Positions 1-8,445 of a stretch of 64,000 nt of DNA are shown one piece after another. The DNA is taken from the NCBI GenBank assembly GCA_963783945.1, contig CAWAPS010000007.1:558001-622000 (forward strand), read 5' to 3'. The notes under the pieces were generated by a model. The model did not search any database and had not been told where the DNA came from. It saw nothing but the letters and a program-made list of their open reading frames with translations. The first letter of the stretch is position 1. Every line of letters begins with the position of its first letter. Source of the stretch: CAWAPS01 sp963783945. Lineage in GTDB: Bacteria; Actinomycetota; Acidimicrobiia; Acidimicrobiales; Palsa-688. Made by a program: the position numbers and the translations under genes.

Positions 1-723
1 CACAGGGCCCTCATCTCGCCGGGCCACGACGAGGAGTGGTCCCTGGAGATGCGACAGGCCGCCACGACGGCCGCCAACCGCGGGGTCAATCTCATCTTCT
101 TCGGCGCCAGCCCGGTCCTGCGCAAAGTCCGGCTGCAGCCCTCCCCGCTCGGAGCGGACGGGGAGATGGTGAACTACCGCGATCCGCAAGCCGACCCCTT
201 GTACGGAGTCGACGACGCCCAGGTCAGTCAGAACTGGTGGGGCCAGCCCCCCGCCAACGCCCCCGACAACAGCCTGGTCGGCTCCACGTACGTCGGCTAC
301 TACAACGACGGGAGCTTTCCCCTGGTTGTGACCAACCCGACCTCCTGGTTGTTCAGCGGCACCGGCCTGGCCGCCAACACCCAGATTCCGGGAGTGCTTT
401 CCGGTGACTTTCAGGCCTATGATCCGGCCGCCGGCGACAACCCGCCGGGAGTGGAGATCCTGGCTCACTCACCGGTCACCATCTCGGGCCACCCTGACCG
501 TGACTTCGCAGACACCAGCTATTACACCATGGCCACCAGCCACGCCGGGGTGTTCTCGAGTGGCACGGTCAACTGGATCCCCGCCCTCCAGGACTGCCCT
601 TCTGCAACGAATTGCCCGGGCCGGACGCTGCAGAAGGTCACGGGTAACCTGCTGCGGGTATTCGGCGCCGGCCCGGTCGGACTGAGATACCCGTCTAGCG
701 CGAACTGGCAGAGCTACTACTGA
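1..723 (+). CDS. N,N-dimethylformamidase-like large-subunit C-terminal domain protein (5' truncated by window)
   Basis: The reading frame is open from base 1, so the start lies outside the window; 240 residues are visible, ending in SANWQSYY at a TGA. The opening HRALISPGHDEEWS, then the NRGVNLIFFGASPVLRKVRL stretch and the later TSHAGVFSSGTVNW match the C-terminal domain of the N,N-dimethylformamidase beta-subunit-like family. In that family this domain sits at the end of large, often secreted proteins, and many members are not demonstrated amidases. No catalytic assignment can be made from this piece. The stop codon overlaps the start of the next small gene (TGATG), which suggests translational coupling. 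Confidence 0.7.
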   Translation, partial: HRALISPGHDEEWSLEMRQAATTAANRGVNLIFFGASPVLRKVRLQPSPLGADGEMVNYRDPQADPLYGVDDAQVSQNWWGQPPANAPDNSLVGSTYVGYYNDGSFPLVVTNPTSWLFSGTGLAANTQIPGVLSGDFQAYDPAAGDNPPGVEILAHSPVTISGHPDRDFADTSYYTMATSHAGVFSSGTVNWIPALQDCPSATNCPGRTLQKVTGNLLRVFGAGPVGLRYPSSANWQSYY

Positions 724-977
724 TGGCCCGGCACCGGTCTCTGGGCTCTAGATGGTCGATCGCTTCGACTGACTCGGTGCTGTCGATCGCTTCGAAGGGA
801 TCCGTTCTGTCGATCGGCTCAGTGGGGTCGGCCCTGTCGATCGGTTCGGTCGGGTCGTTCGCATCGATCGGTTCGGTCGGCTCGTTCTGCTCTGCCGCCT
901 CCCTGCTGTCGGCCCGGTCGGTTCTGTCGGTGATGGCGTCGCGAGGCAAGCGCGCCGTGCTGGCCGCGCCGCGTTAA
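723..977 (+). CDS. Small Ser-x-x repeat protein (possible beta-solenoid)
   Basis: 84 residues starting at an ATG that overlaps the upstream TGA. The middle is built of nonapeptides of the form S-I-x-S-x-x-S-x-x (for example SIGSVGSFA, SIGSVGSFC), about six or seven units, with serine at every third position from about residue 12 to 70. It ends in a basic tail (ASRGKRAVLAAPR). There is no signal peptide. Strict triplet periodicity suggests a compact solenoid or polymer-like fold, but I know of no function. The opposite strand is also open here (949 to 695, with DPTEPIDR-type repeats), so the coding strand is not certain. I prefer this strand for the tight coupling and the clean end: its TAA shares TTAA with the convergent rdgB stop. 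Confidence 0.5.
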   Translation: MARHRSLGSRWSIASTDSVLSIASKGSVLSIGSVGSALSIGSVGSFASIGSVGSFCSAASLLSARSVLSVMASRGKRAVLAAPR

Positions 978-1555
978 CGGTCCGCCATCCGGTCAGCCAG
1001 CTCCCGGAACGCCCGGCCCCGGTGCGACAGGCCGCTCTTCTCGTCGCGACCCATCTGGGCGAAGGTCCGGCCGTCACCGCCGCCGGGTACGAACACCGGG
1101 TCGTACCCAAAGCCGCCGCCACCTCGCGGCGCGGTGGCTATGGTCCCTTCGATCGCTCCTTCGGCCACCACCTCGGAGCCGTCAGGCCACGCCGCCACGG
1201 CCACCGTGTGAAACCGGGCGGCGCGGGGTTCGGGCCGCCCTTCGAGCTCGGCCAGCAGCTTGGCCACGTTGTCTGCGTAGGTGGCGTTCTCACCGGAATA
1301 GCGGGCCGAACGAACGCCCGGCGCGCCGCCCAGGTCGTCCACCTCCAACCCGGTGTCGTCGGCGATGGCGGGGAGGCCGGTCGCGGCGGCCAGGGCGCGC
1401 GCCTTCAGCCGGGCGTTGTCGAGCAGAGTCTCACCGGTCTCGTCGACATCGGGAACCCAGTCGGGCCGGGGGAGCAGCGTCACCGACCGGCCGAGGATGC
1501 TAGCGATCTCGCGGGCCTTGTCCTCGTTGGCGGTGGCCAGAACGAACTCGGTCAC
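974..1555 (-). CDS. rdgB: XTP/dITP diphosphatase (non-canonical purine NTP pyrophosphatase, RdgB/HAM1)
   Basis: 193 residues, normal for the family. The enzyme hydrolyses ITP, dITP and XTP to monophosphates in the cytoplasm and so keeps deaminated purines out of DNA and RNA. Motifs in order: TANEDKAREI at the N-terminus, ETGETLLDNARLKA, the substrate-pocket block ADDTGLEVDDLGGAPGVRSA, GFGYDPVF, and SHRGRA near the C-terminus. The start is GTG; I see no strong Shine-Dalgarno sequence, in keeping with its place 34 bases after the L,D-transpeptidase stop on the same strand, probably one transcript. It converges on the Ser-repeat gene and shares the bases of its stop codon. Confidence 0.93.
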   Translation of the reverse strand: MTEFVLATANEDKAREIASILGRSVTLLPRPDWVPDVDETGETLLDNARLKARALAAATGLPAIADDTGLEVDDLGGAPGVRSARYSGENATYADNVAKLLAELEGRPEPRAARFHTVAVAAWPDGSEVVAEGAIEGTIATAPRGGGGFGYDPVFVPGGGDGRTFAQMGRDEKSGLSHRGRAFRELADRMADR

Positions 1556-1589
1556 GGGAAGAGCAGGTGGGGGGGCGCCGAACCGGCGC

Positions 1590-2774
1590 TCAGGCGACCG
1601 TGACCAGCGTCCCGATCGGGTCGAGCTGCCAGACGCCCTGAGCGCTCGAGGACGGCAGTTCGACGCATCCGTCGCTCTGGGGGTAGCCGTAGCCCGGTCG
1701 CGAGAACTGGTGGACGGCGTCGCCTCCGTTGAAGTAGGCCACCCACAGCACGCCCGGGTCGACGTAGTGGGAGCCGTCAGGGTTGGTGCCGGACATGGTC
1801 GTCGATTGGTACCGGGCGTAGACCGGATAGGTGCCGGTGGCAGTGGGCGCGCCCGCCACCCCGGTGTTGCACAGGGTGGACGCCACTATCTGGCCGTTGG
1901 ACCACACCTGCAGCGTCTCGGGCTGGGTTTGGCTCACCATCAGATAGTTGTAGCTGCGCCCGGTGACCTGACGGGCGGCAACCGCGCTGAGCAGGGCGCC
2001 CCATACCTGAGGGCCGGCACTGCCGTCCGTGCCGAGACCGTGATCGGCCTCGAACGCCATCACCGCGCCCCGGATCAAGACGGTGTCCTGACCGGCCACC
2101 CACTGGGACATCAGCGATGCCGGCGTGTTGGCGAAGCGCCAGGTGAACTGGCCGGCGACGGGAGACGAGGGGACGAGAGACGGGCTCGTCGGCTCCGAAT
2201 CGATCGAGGGTGAACGGCCGGCGGTCGCGGTGAAAGTGACGGGGAGGTAACCGAGCTCGGCCAGCAGCTGCTGGAGGCGCAGGACCGAACCCGGGGCGAT
2301 GGTGAAGGTCGTCGATGCGCCGGCCGTGGAGGCCACGGTGTTGGTGCCCGGGGCCCCGGTCACGCCGTTAGGCACCCGGATCGACACAGTGGTGTACGGG
2401 ATGAACCCGCCGGCCGGTCTGAACGTGGCAACCGAGCCGGTGGTGGTCCACCTTCCGGGGATGGCGGGCGTGATCGTGGGATGGAACGACTGGGCCGCGG
2501 GCGGAGCCGAGAACCTGACCGAGATCGAGGTGGTGGCCGTCACGTTCTGCGTCCCGTTCAGCGGGCTGATGGAGAGCAGCCGAAGCGGCGTCGGCGGCGG
2601 GGGGGCAGGAGCTGTTACCGCCTTGTGGCGGCTCGAAACTGACCTGGTCCGGTGGCCGACCGCGTAGGTAGCACTCGCCGCGGTCACGACCACGACCGCG
2701 CCGACCGCCATCGCGGCCGCGACCCGAATCGAGACGCGCCCAGCCCTCTTCCGCCTGTGAACTCCTGCGGCCAT
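1590..2774 (-). CDS. L,D-transpeptidase (YkuD domain) with N-terminal anchor and Ig-like domain
   Basis: 394 residues from the ATG at 2774, chosen because an AGGAG lies just upstream; the frame is open about 29 codons further but without a better site. A basic N-terminus (HRRKRAGRV) leads into one membrane or signal segment (AAAMAVGAVVVVTAASATY). Then come a Pro-rich linker, a bacterial Ig-like region (about residues 60-140), a peptidoglycan-binding-like part (SVLRLQQLLAELGYLPV), and a C-terminal YkuD domain with the catalytic motif SDGCVELP (Cys near 369) preceded by a conserved His (VHQF). Such enzymes form 3-3 cross-links in peptidoglycan outside the membrane. Upstream of rdgB on the same strand. 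Confidence 0.88.
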   Translation of the reverse strand: MAAGVHRRKRAGRVSIRVAAAMAVGAVVVVTAASATYAVGHRTRSVSSRHKAVTAPAPPPPTPLRLLSISPLNGTQNVTATTSISVRFSAPPAAQSFHPTITPAIPGRWTTTGSVATFRPAGGFIPYTTVSIRVPNGVTGAPGTNTVASTAGASTTFTIAPGSVLRLQQLLAELGYLPVTFTATAGRSPSIDSEPTSPSLVPSSPVAGQFTWRFANTPASLMSQWVAGQDTVLIRGAVMAFEADHGLGTDGSAGPQVWGALLSAVAARQVTGRSYNYLMVSQTQPETLQVWSNGQIVASTLCNTGVAGAPTATGTYPVYARYQSTTMSGTNPDGSHYVDPGVLWVAYFNGGDAVHQFSRPGYGYPQSDGCVELPSSSAQGVWQLDPIGTLVTVA

Positions 2775-3011
2775 CGCTCCTGCCTCGAACGGTCCGGTAC
2801 CAACCCGGAGCGCCACACACAGTAGTAGGCCGTCGCACCCTCCGCCTCCCCGGGGCTGCACCTCACCTGTGACGGGGGACAGCCGGTCGGCCCTTCACCA
2901 ATGACTGCTTACCAGGGGCCGAAACCCGCCCCTCCGATTCGCTCGCTGCCGCCGTATTATGAGAGCCTCGGAGGGCCATCCCTGCCCACGGGGCCGAGAT
3001 CTGGAGGAAGA

Positions 3012-3413
3012 ATGGGTCAGCAGGTTCCGTTGGTCGACTATTTGGTGCTGGGCGACCAGCCCCACCTGACCGCGCACCAGTGCGCGTCCTGTGGGGCGAG
3101 ATATTTCGACCGGCGCAACGCGTGCGCGTCCTGTGCGCAGACCGAGTTCAAGACCGTGGATGTGCCATCGGAGGGTGAGCTGAGGGCCTTCACCATCGTC
3201 GCCTACGCCGCGCCCGGCATACCGGTCCCGTTCGTGGCCGGCGTAGTCGACTGCGGAGGTACGAGCGTGCGGGCCAACCTGATCAACGTCCCACCGGATC
3301 CGGAGCATGTCAGCACCGGGATGCGGGTCCGCTTGGCTACTTACGTGCTGGGGACCGATGACGAGGGTACCGAAGCGATCGGCTTCGGGTTCGAGCCAGT
3401 GGAAGGTGACTGA
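3012..3413 (+). CDS. Zn-ribbon/OB-fold (DUF35) acyl-CoA-binding protein
   Basis: 133 residues from the ATG at 3012, which has a GGAGGA about 5 bases upstream; the longer frame from 2901 lacks a comparable site. A rubredoxin-like zinc ribbon comes first (CASCGARYF then CASC), followed by an OB-fold (GELRAFTIVAY, PFVAGVVD). The protein is separated from the thiolase gene by one base. DUF35 proteins are partners of SCP2-type thiolases, ketosynthases or retro-aldolases, where they bind CoA substrates; the best-known pairs act in steroid side-chain degradation and polyketide formation. The pathway here is not shown by neighbours. Confidence 0.85.
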   Translation: MGQQVPLVDYLVLGDQPHLTAHQCASCGARYFDRRNACASCAQTEFKTVDVPSEGELRAFTIVAYAAPGIPVPFVAGVVDCGGTSVRANLINVPPDPEHVSTGMRVRLATYVLGTDDEGTEAIGFGFEPVEGD

Positions 3414-3414
3414 T

Positions 3415-4614
3415 ATGGCCAGTGACGACGCCTGGATTCTTGGCATCTACATGACCAAGTTCGGCAAGCATCCCGATCGGGACACCGTGGACCTGGCGGC
3501 GGAGGCCGCCATGGCCGCCCTGGGCGACGCCCAGGTCGGCATCCGCGACGTTGGTGTCCTGGCGTTCGGCAGTCTCATGGGCGCCGTCAACGGCCAGATG
3601 CTGCAAAAGCAGATCGGGCAGACCGGCATCCCCGTGTACAACGTGGCCAACGCCTGCGCCACCGGGGCCACGGCTTTGCGCACCGCGATCATGGCCATCA
3701 AGGCGGGCGAGTGCGACATGGGCCTGGCCGTTGGCGTGGAGAAGCTGGCTGGCGCCGGGCTGCTCGCCGGCGGGCAGGCGAAATCGGACGGCAAGGTCTA
3801 CGAGCCGAAGGGGAGGTTCGGCGCCGTCGCCCCGGTGGACGGGCGGATCGGCACGGAGACCATGCCGGGGGTCTTTGCCCAGATCGGTATGGAGTACGGG
3901 CACCGCTATGGGGGCGCGTCGTTCGACCTTTTCGCCCGTATAAGCGAGAAGAACCACGCCCACTCCACGCTCAACCCGCTGGCCGCCTACACCAAGCGGA
4001 TGAGCCTGGACGAGATCAAGAACGACGTGATGATCGCCTATCCCAACACCCGGCCGATGTGCTCGGCCAACTGCGATGGGGCGGCCGCGGCTGTGGTCGT
4101 ATCGGGGTCCAAGCTGAAGACGCTCGCCCCGGACCAGCAGAGGAGAGCAGTGAAAGTCTCCGCATCTGTGCTCACGACCGACCCGTGGGAGGAGGCCTGT
4201 CAGGTGCTGCCCAACGTAAACACCCTCACCCGCAACGGCGCAGAGCAGGCTTATGCCCAGGCCGGGGTGGCCCCCGAGGACCTGGATCTGGTCGAGCTGC
4301 ACGACTGCTTCGCCACGGCGGAGCTGGTCCACTACGACAACCTCATGCTGTGCCGGCCGGGAGAGGCTGCGAGCTTCTTCGAGTCGGGGGCGACGTGGCG
4401 GGACGGGTCCACTCCTGTCAACGTTTCCGGCGGGCTCGAGTCCAAGGGCCACCCGATCGCGGCGACGGGTATCGCCAACATCTGGGAGGTCTGCCACCAC
4501 CTGCGCGGCGAGGCCGGAGACCGGCAGATCACCGACGCCAAGGTCGGGCTGGCCCACGTCATCGGCCTCGGCTCGGCGTGCGGGATTCACATCCTCGAGC
4601 GCGCCGCGGCCTGA
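3415..4614 (+). CDS. Thiolase-family protein (SCP2/lipid-transfer type acetyl-CoA acyltransferase)
   Basis: 399 residues from an ATG one base after the DUF35 stop (TGATATG); the open frame upstream of it runs through the DUF35 gene and is not used. Active-site landmarks are present: NACATG with the nucleophilic Cys near residue 81, GGLESKGHP with the catalytic His near 344, and GLGSACG with the second Cys near 387. All three thiolase residues appear intact, so true thiolysis or condensation is possible. The pairing with DUF35 also fits a retro-aldolase of the Ltp2 kind. Cytoplasmic; the substrate cannot be inferred. Confidence 0.9.
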   Translation: MASDDAWILGIYMTKFGKHPDRDTVDLAAEAAMAALGDAQVGIRDVGVLAFGSLMGAVNGQMLQKQIGQTGIPVYNVANACATGATALRTAIMAIKAGECDMGLAVGVEKLAGAGLLAGGQAKSDGKVYEPKGRFGAVAPVDGRIGTETMPGVFAQIGMEYGHRYGGASFDLFARISEKNHAHSTLNPLAAYTKRMSLDEIKNDVMIAYPNTRPMCSANCDGAAAAVVVSGSKLKTLAPDQQRRAVKVSASVLTTDPWEEACQVLPNVNTLTRNGAEQAYAQAGVAPEDLDLVELHDCFATAELVHYDNLMLCRPGEAASFFESGATWRDGSTPVNVSGGLESKGHPIAATGIANIWEVCHHLRGEAGDRQITDAKVGLAHVIGLGSACGIHILERAAA

Positions 4615-4720
4615 CCTCGCTCACCGCACAACGGCGTCGGCCGGCCGGTTCCCGCCCACCGGACGGGCGGCGTTCGAATATCCCTGCGCTGGCCGTCGCC
4701 GCTTTCTACAATCGCGGCTC

Positions 4721-4864
4721 ATGGAGCAAGCACAAGGGCGGGCGCCCCGTCCGGACGACACGGCCGCTTTCCAGCGCTTCTACGCTGAACGGCCCGGCGA
4801 GGAAGCGGGTTCGCGGGGGATCTTGTACCGGCTTTTGATCGGGTGGTGGCGCGACAGAGGCTGA
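4721..4864 (+). CDS. Possible small protein of 47 residues
   Basis: A short frame from ATG to TGA in the 280-base gap after the thiolase, reading MEQAQGRAPRPDDT and ending LIGWWRDRG. It has one short hydrophobic patch (ILYRLLIGWW) and many charged residues. No clear Shine-Dalgarno and no family recognised. It converges on the AIM24-like gene. It may be a chance frame in GC-rich DNA; nothing else is visible in this gap. Confidence 0.25.
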   Translation: MEQAQGRAPRPDDTAAFQRFYAERPGEEAGSRGILYRLLIGWWRDRG

Positions 4865-4892
4865 CGCTCTCGCGGCCGGAGCGGACCGGTCG

Positions 4893-5882
4893 CTACCAGA
4901 CCTGCTGGGAATAGGCGCAGCTGTCGCGGAAATCGGTACCGGGGTCCTCCAGGCGGTCGTAGCTCGACTGTAGGGCGACCCGGCCCGGCCCCCACACCCG
5001 CAGCCACAGGTACCGGTTCCCCCACGACCGCCAGAACTTCATCCCGGCGTGGGGGAACTCCACGTGCATCTGCACGGTCACGGTCGGGTCCTTGTAGAGC
5101 AGGGCCGGCGGTTTCACCAGCAGAGATTCCTGCTCGGCCAGGTCCCGCATGAAGGCGTTCCCGCCCGCCTGCACGAAAACCGCGCCGGGGCGCTCGCCGG
5201 CTGTGAACCGGTCGATGTGGCGCCCGGCGGGGTAGTGGTACTCGATCTCGTCGTCGCGGGAGTCGCGGCCCTCGGCCATGTCGCCGAGCCCGGCCAGGTC
5301 GAGCCCCATCTTCAGCAGCCCGGCGCCGCCCATCTGACCCGCCCCCCGGTCGCCGCTCGTAGTGAACCATATACCGGTGTCGTACCAATCAAACCCGAGG
5401 GCGAGGGTTGCTGCCACCATGTGATGCTCGCGCACGTCGACCGCGCCGCCGGCCGGCACGGGAACGACTATCAGCTCGCCCGGCGCGTCGTGCGACAGCG
5501 ATACGGTCCCCGGACCGGCGGCTTGCAGCATTACGACGGGCAGGCCGCCCCGCATGCGATCCCAGCCGCCCCGCAACGACATGGCGCTGACGGCCACGTC
5601 AGGCTCCTGCCAGAGCAGGTTGCCGTTGGCGAAGAACACCCCGTCGCCCTCGGCCAGTCGGATGTCAGCGGCCGGGGCGAGCTTGCCCAGGATCTGGGCG
5701 GATGAACGACCCAGCTGGATCTTGGCCATGTCGGGTATCGGTGGCAGCTCGGTCCACCCCGACGTGGTCCGGCGAGCCACGTCCACCGGGGCGCCGCAGT
5801 TCGGGCAGGTGGATCCGGCCCCCGACGACTCAGTCCGGCAGTACGGGCAGGAATACGAGGTGACCCCGGCGTCGGACATCAC
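4893..5882 (-). CDS. Zinc-ribbon AIM24-like protein (copy 1)
   Basis: 329 residues from GTG at 5882 (ATG at 5879 is equally possible; both overlap the stop of the upstream paralogue). The N-terminus carries a four-Cys ribbon, CPYC then CPNCGAP, within the first 35 residues. The body resembles the AIM24/TIGR00266 beta-rich family: GDGVFFANGNLLW, then AAGPGTVSLSHDAPGELIVVPV, and C-terminal WGPGRVALQSSYDRL. Bacterial AIM24-like proteins have no firm role. The adjacent upstream gene is a paralogue with the same domain order, so the two probably form one unit or a hetero-oligomer. Confidence 0.75.
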   Translation of the reverse strand: MMSDAGVTSYSCPYCRTESSGAGSTCPNCGAPVDVARRTTSGWTELPPIPDMAKIQLGRSSAQILGKLAPAADIRLAEGDGVFFANGNLLWQEPDVAVSAMSLRGGWDRMRGGLPVVMLQAAGPGTVSLSHDAPGELIVVPVPAGGAVDVREHHMVAATLALGFDWYDTGIWFTTSGDRGAGQMGGAGLLKMGLDLAGLGDMAEGRDSRDDEIEYHYPAGRHIDRFTAGERPGAVFVQAGGNAFMRDLAEQESLLVKPPALLYKDPTVTVQMHVEFPHAGMKFWRSWGNRYLWLRVWGPGRVALQSSYDRLEDPGTDFRDSCAYSQQVW

Positions 5883-6835
5883 GCCGAGCCGAAGTTCTGG
5901 TACATGGACTGAACGCCGATCCGCCCGGGTCCGGCCAAACGCATGAGAGTGAGACCAGGACCGCTCAGCACCCCGCTGGCCTGTTGAAGCACGTCGCTCG
6001 ACAGGATGCTTTGCAGGCCCCCTTTTCTCAGGGCTTTAGCCGCCCGGAAGCCGGCCAGGCCCCGGTGGGCCAGGCTCTTGGCCGCCTGAGCGGGTGAACC
6101 TCCGCCCGAGTCGCCTTCGGGCGTCAGCTTGTGGGTCACCGTCTCGATGCCGACGGTTGCCTCCTTGTAGAGGAAACCCCCCGGTTCGATCTCGATCGAC
6201 TCGCCTTCGGCCAGAGTGCGGTCGAGCACATTTCCGAACCCGTGCAAGATGAGCATCCCGGCGCCCTGGGCGGCCACGAAGCGATCGAGGTACATACCGC
6301 TGCCCGTGGCCAGGGTGGCCTTGAGGCCGGGGAGCTTCTCGAAGCTGTAAGTCAGCGCGGCCGTGGCCAGGAGCATGGCGTGCTCCCGGACGTCGATCTC
6401 GATCCCGGGCTCGATCGGCAGCACCACTATCTCCCCCGGGGCGTCGCGCGACAGCGAAACCCGGCCCGGGCCGTGGGCGACGCTCAACACGAACGGGAGG
6501 TCGGACAGGAGACGCTTGGCCCCTCCGGGAGCGTCCATGACCGACATGGCGACCTGCTCGTCCTTCCACAGCATGGTGTGGTGCTCGAAGAAGACCTGAT
6601 CCCCGCCGCCCAGAGTGACATCGGCTACGGGCACGATGGTGCCATCTAGCTCGAACGAGGTATCCCCGAGGGCGATCCTTGTGAGGTCGTGAAGGCGGGG
6701 TGCTTGACGCCAACCCGAGTCGGTAACGACATTGCGGGCGTCGAGGGGCGCGCCACAGCGCTCACACGTCCTGGCCGAGACCGGGCTCTGAGCCCGGCAC
6801 CACTTGCACGCCACGCGCTCGTCGGTAACGCTCAT
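5879..6835 (-). CDS. Zinc-ribbon AIM24-like protein (copy 2)
   Basis: 318 residues starting at the ATG at 6835 (MSVTDERV); the frame stays open far upstream into the MFS gene, but that part is a shadow. N-terminal ribbon CKWC then CERCGAP, followed by the same blocks as its neighbour: GGDQVFFEHHTMLW, GPGRVSLSRDAPGEIVVLPI, and a final LAGPGRIGVQSMYQN. Its stop overlaps the start of copy 1 by four bases, so the pair is translationally coupled. Tandem duplication followed by divergence is the simple reading. Function unknown. Confidence 0.75.
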   Translation of the reverse strand: MSVTDERVACKWCRAQSPVSARTCERCGAPLDARNVVTDSGWRQAPRLHDLTRIALGDTSFELDGTIVPVADVTLGGGDQVFFEHHTMLWKDEQVAMSVMDAPGGAKRLLSDLPFVLSVAHGPGRVSLSRDAPGEIVVLPIEPGIEIDVREHAMLLATAALTYSFEKLPGLKATLATGSGMYLDRFVAAQGAGMLILHGFGNVLDRTLAEGESIEIEPGGFLYKEATVGIETVTHKLTPEGDSGGGSPAQAAKSLAHRGLAGFRAAKALRKGGLQSILSSDVLQQASGVLSGPGLTLMRLAGPGRIGVQSMYQNFGSA

Positions 6836-6921
6836 CGCAAGGACGGTAGTCCGCGGGCGTCCGGGCCCAGGGCCCAGGTTGACCGTTCGGTTGCCGCCAG
6901 TCCGTCCGCCGGCGGGGTGAC

Positions 6922-8388
6922 TCAAGCCCCCGCGGCCGGCACAGGAGCGTGCTGCCTGGGGTCCGGGCGGGCCAGACGACCGCGTCTGACCATGGTTTGC
7001 ACTGCGTCGGCGTCGTTGACTGTCAACGACACGAGAGCTCCGGCCACGGCCACCACCGATGCCAGCAGGAACGCCTCGTGGTAGGCGGCCAGGTTGGCTT
7101 CGACGTGGCCCCCGACGCGGTGGACGGGACCAACCTCGGCCACCACCGTGCTGAGAGCGGCGACGCCGACGGCGCCGCAGAGTTGGCGCAACGCGTTGAA
7201 CACCGTGGATGCCCGCGCCGTGTCGGCCACCGAGATGGTGGCGAACCCGGCGGCCTGGGTGGAAGTGAAAACGTGGCCCATCCCGAACCCGGTGAAAAAG
7301 AGCAGGGTCCGCATCCACCAGAGGCTGGTGCCCGCGCCGACCAGGCTCATCGGGGCCACCGAGGCGGCGAGCATCACCATCCCGCCGAACATCAACCTCC
7401 GCGGGCCGATGACCGGATACAGGAGCCGGGTGGCGACCTGGGCGCCGAGCATGACTCCGATGGCCTCCGGGAACGTGCTCAGTCCCGATTGGAGGGCGGA
7501 CAGGCCGAGCCCGTCCTGGAAGAACAGGGCGCAGGTGAACAGCACGCCGAGGAAGGCGACGGAGGCCAACGAGATGACAGCTGTGCAGCTGCGGAACAGG
7601 CGGTCCTTGAACAGGCGGACGTCGATCAGCGGCTTCGGGTGGCGGTACTCGATAGGGATCAGCGCCGCCAGCATCAGCGCGCCGGCCGTGATCGATCCGT
7701 CGACCAACGGGTCGCCCCACCCCTTGAACGGGCCTTCCGAGATCCCGTACATCAACAGGGCCAGGCCGCCGGCGGAGAGCACGAAACCCGGGATGTCGAA
7801 CGGCCCCGGCCGGGGGGATTCGTGGCGGCCGAGGAAGAGCAGACCGAACACCCAGGCCGCCACACCGATAGGGACGTTGACGAAGAAGACCCACCGCCAC
7901 GACAGCTCGGTCACGAACAGGCCGCCGAGGACCGGCCCGAGAGCCGGCGCCACCGCGGTGGGGATGACGAGGATGCTGGACGCCCTGACCCGCTCGGACG
8001 GAGGGAAGGTCCGGAAGAGCAGGGCCATGCCAACCGGCACCATGAGCCCGCCGCCGAACCCCTGGATGATCCGGAAGGTGACGAGCTGGCCGAGGCTCTG
8101 AGCGCTGCCGCAGAGGGCGGAGGCACCTGTGAAGACCACCACGGAGATGAGGAGCATGCGCCGGGCCCCGAACCGGTCGCCCAGCCATCCCGACGCCGGA
8201 ATGAAGATCGACAGGCTCACGAGATAGCCGATGGCGACGGTGTCGACGGAGTCGGGCCGTACGTGGAACTCGCGTCCGATGGTCGGCAGGGCCACGTTTA
8301 CGATCGTCACGTCCATGATGTTCATGAACATGGCGGCGACGAAGACGACGCTCACCGCAACCTTCTGGTTGAGCCGGGTGCTGAGCAC
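6922..8388 (-). CDS. MFS drug exporter, DHA2 (EmrB/QacA) family
   Basis: 488 residues with about 14 hydrophobic segments, the DHA2 pattern. The first helix holds the family signature VAAMFMNIMDVTIVNVALPTI (D in the membrane), followed by the loop motif WLGDRFGARR of all MFS carriers and the motif-C region ALGPVLGGLF of antiporters. It would act as a proton-driven exporter in the inner membrane. The start is GTG (VLSTRLNQK). It lies 57 bases after the aldehyde dehydrogenase on the same strand, so the two may be co-transcribed. Substrate unknown. Confidence 0.9.
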   Translation of the reverse strand: MLSTRLNQKVAVSVVFVAAMFMNIMDVTIVNVALPTIGREFHVRPDSVDTVAIGYLVSLSIFIPASGWLGDRFGARRMLLISVVVFTGASALCGSAQSLGQLVTFRIIQGFGGGLMVPVGMALLFRTFPPSERVRASSILVIPTAVAPALGPVLGGLFVTELSWRWVFFVNVPIGVAAWVFGLLFLGRHESPRPGPFDIPGFVLSAGGLALLMYGISEGPFKGWGDPLVDGSITAGALMLAALIPIEYRHPKPLIDVRLFKDRLFRSCTAVISLASVAFLGVLFTCALFFQDGLGLSALQSGLSTFPEAIGVMLGAQVATRLLYPVIGPRRLMFGGMVMLAASVAPMSLVGAGTSLWWMRTLLFFTGFGMGHVFTSTQAAGFATISVADTARASTVFNALRQLCGAVGVAALSTVVAEVGPVHRVGGHVEANLAAYHEAFLLASVVAVAGALVSLTVNDADAVQTMVRRGRLARPDPRQHAPVPAAGA

Positions 8389-8445
8389 TGCTAACGAGGC
8401 TACTGGGCTCTCCAGGGAAAGGGACGGGCGAGGTCGCGCCGGCTC

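Noticed and set aside
695..949. Minus-strand ORF with DPTEPIDR repeats opposite the Ser-repeat gene
   Set aside because: Kept only as an alternative: the plus frame is coupled to the previous gene and ends exactly at the rdgB stop, while this one runs into the upstream coding region.
1353..2213. Long plus-strand ORF over rdgB and the L,D-transpeptidase
   Set aside because: Shadow of two well-supported minus-strand genes; Arg/Gly-rich with no motif.
3337..4590. 417-codon minus-strand ORF antisense to the thiolase
   Set aside because: Antisense shadow in GC-rich DNA; the thiolase has all its active-site motifs.
6949..8394. 481-codon plus-strand ORF antisense to the MFS gene
   Set aside because: Shadow with Asp/Gln/His-rich composition; the MFS frame has clear transmembrane pattern.
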